Shown here piece by piece: positions 58,246 through 64,000 of a stretch of DNA of 64,000 nt. The notes under the pieces are model-generated. The model ran no database searches and had not been told where the DNA came from. It was given only the letters and a program-made list of their open reading frames with translations. The stretch is from contig JADHNP010000001.1 of NCBI GenBank assembly GCA_016779445.1, positions 24,951 through 88,950 of the forward strand, given 5' to 3'. How positions within the stretch are numbered: position 1 is the first letter of the stretch; every line of letters starts with the position of its first letter. This stretch comes from Luminiphilus sp. (GTDB lineage Bacteria; Pseudomonadota; Gammaproteobacteria; Pseudomonadales; Halieaceae). The translations under genes were made by a program, and so were the position numbers.

Positions 58246-60147
58246 ATGCAACATCCAAACGCATATGACGTCATCGTGATCGGTGGTGGGCACGCGGGTA
58301 CAGAGGCGACCTTGGCTTCCGCCCGCATGGGTGCGCGAACACTGCTGATTACTCATGCCCTGGATACCTTGGGGCAAATGTCGTGTAACCCCGCTATTGG
58401 GGGCATTGGAAAAAGCCACCTAGTGAGAGAGGTCGATGCTATGGGCGGCATTATGGCTCGCGCGACTGATTTATCGGGAATCCAATTCAGGGTGTTGAAC
58501 GCAAGAAAGGGTCCAGCAGTGAGAGCAACTCGCGCACAAGCTGATCGCGCCCTTTATCGCCAGGCTATTCGTGAAGTTTTAGAACACACTGAAAATGTTC
58601 AGATTTTTCAAGACGCAGTAGAAGATATAAAAATTACTGGAAACGCGGTATCTGGTGTTATCACGCGCTCCGGTATTGTTTTCTCTGCTAGGGCAGTAGT
58701 GCTTACCGCAGGTACTTTTCTTAATGGAAAAATGCATGTGGGAGAGTCTCAGGCTTCAGGTGGGCGCATGGGAGATGCGGCTTCTTTGGGATTGGCAGAC
58801 CGCCTCAGGGAGGTGTGTCCGAGGGTAGGGCGGTTAAAAACAGGCACACCCCCGCGCATCGATGCTAGCTCCGTCAATTTTAATTTGATGGCTGAACAGT
58901 GGGGTGACGAGCCCCGCCCGGTGATGTCGTTGATGGGCCGACGTGAGGATCATCCGTCGCAACGGTGCTGTTGGATAACGGAAACAAATGAAAAAACGCA
59001 TGAGCTTATTCGATCCGGGCTTGATCGCTCTCCGCTTTTTGGCGGCGTCATCGAAGGTGTCGGACCGCGTTATTGCCCGAGCATTGAAGACAAAATTCAC
59101 CGGTTTGCGGATAAATCCTCGCATCAGATTTTTATTGAACCAGAAGGGCTGACAACAAACGAGCTTTATCCCAATGGGATCTCCACGTCTTTACCATTCG
59201 ACATTCAACTGGGTCTGGTGCGGTCAATTAAAGGACTAGAAAAAGCGCATATCACAAGACCTGGATACGCGATTGAGTACGATTATTTTGACCCGCGCGA
59301 TTTACAGCACAGCCTGGAAACAAAAACCGTTTCGGGTTTGTTTTTTGCGGGTCAAATCAATGGCACAACGGGTTACGAAGAGGCAGCAGCGCAAGGTTTG
59401 GTGGCTGGCATTAATGCTGTGTGCTTGGTGAGAGAACACGATCCGTGGGAGCCAAAACGAGACGAAGCTTACATCGGCGTGTTGGTTGATGATCTGGTGA
59501 CGCTTGGCACTTCAGAACCCTACCGAATGTTCACTTCTCGTGCTGAATATCGGCTTCAGTTGAGGGAAGATAATGCGGATTTGAGGCTAACTGAAACGGG
59601 CCGGGTACTGGGTGTTATAGGAGAACAGCAATGGCGCTGTTTTGTTGAAAAGAGAGAGGCTATCGGTCAAGAAAAAGAAAGGCTGGAAAGCGAATATGTA
59701 CAACCGGACTCTGAAGTAGCTCGAAAAATCACGCCTTATTTAGCAAAGCCGCTGAATCGGGGGTACTCATTGGCTGAACTGTTAAAGCGACCGGAATTAA
59801 CCCATACGATATTATATGCGGCCGCGCCTTCAAAACGCCCGGTACAAGAGTCAGTAGCGGAGCAGGTCGCAATCCAGCTGAAATACGCAGGGTATATAGA
59901 TCGTCAACAACAGGACATCTCCCGCTTACAACGACACGAGGCGATGACAATTCCAAGCGATCTTAATTTTGATGAGGTCGATGGATTGTCCCATGAAATT
60001 TCTCAAAAACTTGCTGAATTTCGACCAACCAATCTGGCTCGCGCTGGGAGAATACCCGGCGTCACACCCGCGGCAATGTCTTTGTTGTTGGTTTATCTCA
60101 AGAAGCGAGCGATGAGCGAGTCTTTACGCGCCACAGCGAATGGCTGA
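58246..60147 (+). CDS. mnmG: tRNA uridine 5-carboxymethylaminomethyl modification enzyme MnmG
   Basis: FAD-dependent partner of MnmE in wobble-uridine modification. Dinucleotide-binding GGGHAGTEA at the N-terminus, then [22 protein letters not shown] and [14 protein letters not shown], and the helical C-terminal MnmE-binding domain ending with [18 protein letters not shown]. 633 aa. First gene on the right side of the putative origin; it overlaps rsmG by eight bases. Confidence 0.98.
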   Translation: MQHPNAYDVIVIGGGHAGTEATLASARMGARTLLITHALDTLGQMSCNPAIGGIGKSHLVREVDAMGGIMARATDLSGIQFRVLNARKGPAVRATRAQADRALYRQAIREVLEHTENVQIFQDAVEDIKITGNAVSGVITRSGIVFSARAVVLTAGTFLNGKMHVGESQASGGRMGDAASLGLADRLREVCPRVGRLKTGTPPRIDASSVNFNLMAEQWGDEPRPVMSLMGRREDHPSQRCCWITETNEKTHELIRSGLDRSPLFGGVIEGVGPRYCPSIEDKIHRFADKSSHQIFIEPEGLTTNELYPNGISTSLPFDIQLGLVRSIKGLEKAHITRPGYAIEYDYFDPRDLQHSLETKTVSGLFFAGQINGTTGYEEAAAQGLVAGINAVCLVREHDPWEPKRDEAYIGVLVDDLVTLGTSEPYRMFTSRAEYRLQLREDNADLRLTETGRVLGVIGEQQWRCFVEKREAIGQEKERLESEYVQPDSEVARKITPYLAKPLNRGYSLAELLKRPELTHTILYAAAPSKRPVQESVAEQVAIQLKYAGYIDRQQQDISRLQRHEAMTIPSDLNFDEVDGLSHEISQKLAEFRPTNLARAGRIPGVTPAAMSLLLVYLKKRAMSESLRATANG

Positions 60148-60784
60148 ACCCGAAACACAACTTCTTAGCTCATCCGCGCGATCCATAGGCATTTCACTCA
60201 GTGATATGCAACTCGAACAGCTCATTGCATATGTGGATTTGCTCGAAAAATGGAACAGAACCTATAACTTGACGTCAATTCGAGATAGACAAGAAATGTT
60301 GTTGAGGCATGTGTTAGAAAGCTTGGCTGTTTTACCTCTTCTCCAGGGGTCGAATCGACTAGATGTGGGCACAGGGGCGGGCATACCGGGCATTCCCCTG
60401 GCGATAGCGGACCGGGAATTTCCCTACACGCTGATCGATAGCAATGGAAAAAAAACGCGATTTTTGGCTGAGGTGAAAAGACAGTTGGGTTTAACTAACA
60501 TCCAGATTGAAACTGTGCGTATCGAGTCCTGGCAGCCCAAAACGGTTTACGATGCAGTGTTAACAAGGGCATTTGCGGACGTGAAAACAACGCTAACCAG
60601 AATCAGCCACGTGTTGAGCAAAGAGGGGTCGCTGTACGCAATGACAACCGATAGTGTTGCCAAGGTCGATTCAGCGATACCCGATAATATGTATTTGCAT
60701 CAGGCTAAAGAGATCAGGGTGCCCGGACAAGACTGGTCCTTCAATGTGATGATAATTGGGCGAAGCCAAGGCGCGGTTGTATGA
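60140..60784 (+). CDS. rsmG: 16S rRNA m7G527 methyltransferase
   Basis: Methylates G527 of 16S rRNA with SAM (formerly gidB). [28 protein letters not shown] is the N-terminal signature and [17 protein letters not shown] the SAM loop. 214 aa. Overlaps mnmG upstream and parA downstream by four bases (ATGA), so co-translated with the segregation genes. Confidence 0.96.
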   Translation: MAEPETQLLSSSARSIGISLSDMQLEQLIAYVDLLEKWNRTYNLTSIRDRQEMLLRHVLESLAVLPLLQGSNRLDVGTGAGIPGIPLAIADREFPYTLIDSNGKKTRFLAEVKRQLGLTNIQIETVRIESWQPKTVYDAVLTRAFADVKTTLTRISHVLSKEGSLYAMTTDSVAKVDSAIPDNMYLHQAKEIRVPGQDWSFNVMIIGRSQGAVV

Positions 60785-61563
60785 AGGTTGTTGCAATAGC
60801 CAACCAAAAAGGTGGCGTGGGGAAAACGACAACCAGCGTCAATTTATCTGCCGCGTTAGCAGCAATGGATAAGCGGGTGTTGCTCCTAGATTTGGATCCT
60901 CAAGGCAATGCATCGGTATCTGTCGGGTTGAACAAGTCAGAGCTGGTCACCAGTACATATGAGCTATTGGTAGAGCAGCAGCCATTAGAGGAGGTTGCCC
61001 TCTCTCTTCCACAACTTCGTATGGACGTGGTGCCGGCCAATGGTGATTTAACAGCGGCTGAAGTTGCCCTATTGTCGGTGGATGATCGAGAGCAGCGGTT
61101 GAAGCAGGCGCTCGAGTCAGGGACGCAACGATACGATTTTGTCATCATCGATTGTCCCCCCTCACTTAACATGCTCACTCTCAATGCATTAGTGGCGGCA
61201 AACTCTGTCTTAATAACGATGCAATGTGAGTATTTTGCGTTGGAAGGGCTGTCAGCTCTGCTAGAGACGATCAACACGATCAATCAAACAGTGAATCCTA
61301 GCCTGTGCGTAGAAGGAATTTTGCGCACGCTTTACGATCCAAGAAATGCCCTAACAAATGAGGTGTCTGAGCAGCTCCATCAGCATTTCGAGGGCTTGGT
61401 TTACCGGACAGTGATCCCGAGAAATGTTCGTTTGGCCGAGGCGCCAAGCCACGGGCTGCCGGGAATTGTTTATGATCGTCTGGCCAGAGGCGCTACCGCT
61501 TATATGGCGCTGGCCGGGGAATTTATGCGCAGGCAAGAACATCATTCTAAGGACAATGTTTAA
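60781..61563 (+). CDS. parA: Chromosome partitioning ATPase ParA (Soj)
   Basis: Deviant Walker ATPase that moves ParB-bound origins over the nucleoid. KGGVGKTTTSVNLSAAL is the signature with the extra lysine, and VIIDCPPSLNMLTLNAL the B motif. 260 aa, the chromosomal short form without an N-terminal HTH. Overlaps rsmG and parB (TAATG). Confidence 0.97.
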   Translation: MKVVAIANQKGGVGKTTTSVNLSAALAAMDKRVLLLDLDPQGNASVSVGLNKSELVTSTYELLVEQQPLEEVALSLPQLRMDVVPANGDLTAAEVALLSVDDREQRLKQALESGTQRYDFVIIDCPPSLNMLTLNALVAANSVLITMQCEYFALEGLSALLETINTINQTVNPSLCVEGILRTLYDPRNALTNEVSEQLHQHFEGLVYRTVIPRNVRLAEAPSHGLPGIVYDRLARGATAYMALAGEFMRRQEHHSKDNV

Positions 61564-62450
61564 TGGTCCAGAAGCGAAAGTTAAATCGGGGGCTAGAGGC
61601 TCTGCTTGGGTCTGGCCTCATTGCCAAGCCACATCAAGAAGTGACGGCAAGCACCGCCGAAACAAGCGGTAGTGCAGAGTTCACCGTTGCAACCGCAGAG
61701 GTCCCTATTGAGCATTTGCAGCGGGGAATCTATCAACCGCGAAGCGAATTCGAACCAGAAGCCCTGCAAACGCTCGCATCGAGCATTACAGCGCAAGGTA
61801 TTTTGCAGCCCGTGGTTGTCCGTCCGTTATCCAACCACCGGTACGAAATTCTGTCTGGGGAGCGACGCTGGCGGGCGGCGCAGCTCGCTGGATTAGATCA
61901 TGTGCCCGTGGTGATCAGGGATGTGCCTGATAAAGATGCCATCGCCATAGCGCTTATTGAAAACATTCAGAGAGAGGACTTGAACCCGGTGGAGGAAGCG
62001 GCTGGTCTAAAACGGCTTCAAGATGAATTTGAGCTGAACCAAGAACAGATTGCTGAAGCGGTGGGCCGATCCCGGTCTGCTGTCGCGAACAGTTTACGGC
62101 TGCTGAACTTGCACGGTGATGTGCAGCACATGCTGAGGCAGGGAGAAATCGAAGTGGGTCACGCAAAGGTGCTGCTGGGCCTTGAAAATGCAGATCAGCT
62201 ACGAGCGGCTCGACAAGTGGTGAAGCGACGTCTCTCTGTCAGACAAACGGAAGTATTGGTGAAGGGCTGGGGCGCGCAAGACACGCCAAAGCCTCATAAG
62301 GACCCCGATGTCAGTCGGTTAGAACAAGATTTAAGCGATCGGTTTGGTGCGCGAGTCAGGATTCACCATCAACAGAACGGTCGGGGTCGATTGGAAATAC
62401 AGTACACAAACCTCGACGAATTGGACGGGATTTTAAACAGACTGGATTAA
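61563..62450 (+). CDS. parB: Chromosome partitioning protein ParB
   Basis: CTP-dependent DNA clamp that loads at parS. The N-terminal CTPase region has GERRWRAAQLAG and ENIQREDLNPVEEA; a HTH (LNQEQIAEAVGRSRSAVANSL) follows, then the C-terminal dimer domain. 295 aa. Targets are the two parS sites in recF. A 65-bp gap separates it from atpI. Confidence 0.97.
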   Translation: MVQKRKLNRGLEALLGSGLIAKPHQEVTASTAETSGSAEFTVATAEVPIEHLQRGIYQPRSEFEPEALQTLASSITAQGILQPVVVRPLSNHRYEILSGERRWRAAQLAGLDHVPVVIRDVPDKDAIAIALIENIQREDLNPVEEAAGLKRLQDEFELNQEQIAEAVGRSRSAVANSLRLLNLHGDVQHMLRQGEIEVGHAKVLLGLENADQLRAARQVVKRRLSVRQTEVLVKGWGAQDTPKPHKDPDVSRLEQDLSDRFGARVRIHHQQNGRGRLEIQYTNLDELDGILNRLD

Positions 62451-62515
62451 ATCCTATGTGTTGAAGGGTCTTAACCTTTCCTCTACACTCCCCTGCGCAT
62501 GAGAGGGGGGCTGGG

Positions 62516-62926
62516 TTGATCTTGGCCAAACACGCTGTTTCTGGGCCTTTCGCGACGACACGTAAACGGCTGTTAAAAGCTGTGCTGATGACCATGATGT
62601 TGGTCAGTGTTGCTGCGGGGGTTGCTGGCGCGCTACACGGCGTTCGTATATCTCTGGACATGTTGCTGGGTGCGGCAGTCGTTCTGTTGCCGAGTGGCTG
62701 GGTTGCAGTGAGCCTGACTTCTGAGCGATCTGTCCTTAGCCCTATATGGCTTGGGTTGGCGCGCTACAGTTTGGCAACATTGGGCTTCGCCGCTCTTTTT
62801 ACGGTCCGGCCGGGTAGTGATCCTGTGGCGGTGTTGGCGGGAAGTGCGATTGCCTTGTTTTTGCCGTCAGTAATGATGGCAAAAACCAGTGGTCGGGCCG
62901 GTACGGCGGCAGAGAATACTAAATAG
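62516..62926 (+). CDS. atpI: ATP synthase protein I
   Basis: Small membrane protein (136 aa, four hydrophobic helices from about residue 20) that precedes the atp operon and may help c-ring assembly or Mg uptake. It lacks strong motifs, so the call rests on size, helices and position directly before atpB. The start is TTG with a purine-rich GAGAGGGGGG stretch upstream; the first ATG would be at residue 25, already inside helix 1. Confidence 0.85.
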   Translation: MILAKHAVSGPFATTRKRLLKAVLMTMMLVSVAAGVAGALHGVRISLDMLLGAAVVLLPSGWVAVSLTSERSVLSPIWLGLARYSLATLGFAALFTVRPGSDPVAVLAGSAIALFLPSVMMAKTSGRAGTAAENTK

Positions 62927-62938
62927 GACGCCTTTTAA

Positions 62939-63847
<909 letters not shown>

Positions 63848-63867
63848 TTTTCACTTTGTATTTTTAG

Positions 63868-64000
<133 letters not shown>

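Noticed and set aside
62451-62515. Terminator between parB and atpI
   Set aside because: Only a four-base AAGG/CCTT stem without a T-run; not convincing.

Overview
This window is about 64 kb of an origin-proximal chromosome segment from a gammaproteobacterium. I infer a marine, aerobic member of the Cellvibrionales/Halieaceae (OM60/NOR5) type. The evidence is the gene order (gyrB-recF-dnaN-dnaA | rpmH-rnpA-yidD-yidC-mnmE | mnmG-rsmG-parA-parB-atpI-atpB-atpE, plus def-fmt-rsmB-trkA-trkH divergent from lysM-dprA-tsaC-hemF-aroE), an aa3-type oxidase whose subunit II carries a cytochrome c domain, and moderate GC with very short intergenic gaps. The family placement is an inference; the class is secure. 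I see no rRNA or tRNA genes, IS elements, prophage or CRISPR array.

Layout. (1) 0-5.8 kb: surface polysaccharide genes, namely a GT4 glycosyltransferase, rfbA-rfbC (+) converging on an alpha/beta hydrolase-rfbD-rfbB operon (-); together they make dTDP-L-rhamnose. (2) 5.9-16.4 kb: amino-acid and nitrogen genes: ilvE, glnE, argA, ilvD, a DUF6279-type lipoprotein, leuA and a divergent Lrp/AsnC regulator. (3) 16.4-18.2 kb: periplasmic redox genes dsbA, cytochrome c4 and cytochrome c5. (4) 18.4-21.9 kb: engB and polA, convergent. (5) 21.9-28.8 kb: cytochrome c oxidase operon coxB-coxA-ctaG-coxC, with SURF1, an SCO-like membrane protein and SCO, and one small twin-TM gene on the opposite strand. 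(6) 29-34.8 kb: yheV, gamma-carbonic anhydrase, and the lysM-dprA-tsaC-hemF-aroE operon. (7) 34.9-40.6 kb: def-fmt-rsmB and trkA-trkH. (8) 40.7-46.9 kb: lpxL-djlA (-) and glyQ-glyS-rmuC (+). (9) 47-64 kb: replication and segregation core, ending inside atpE.

The most interesting signals are around replication and segregation. The 524-bp mnmE-mnmG gap is the most AT-rich stretch I noticed, has several near-consensus DnaA boxes, and coincides with a change of GC skew on the + strand (C-rich to its left even across + strand genes, G-rich to its right). I therefore place oriC there rather than in the 613-bp dnaA-rpmH gap, although that gap holds two perfect DnaA boxes. Two parS sites (one perfect 16-mer, one 15/16) lie inside recF, 11-12 kb from their cognate parAB genes. 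Other points worth a second look are a probable CTG start of the glycosyltransferase, TTG starts of dnaA and gamma-carbonic anhydrase supported by good ribosome binding sites, a CxxxC protein resembling SCO without the copper-ligand histidine, and the absence of ctaA/cyoE from the cox cluster. I did not find a convincing wholly new multi-gene system; this is mainly a conserved housekeeping region.
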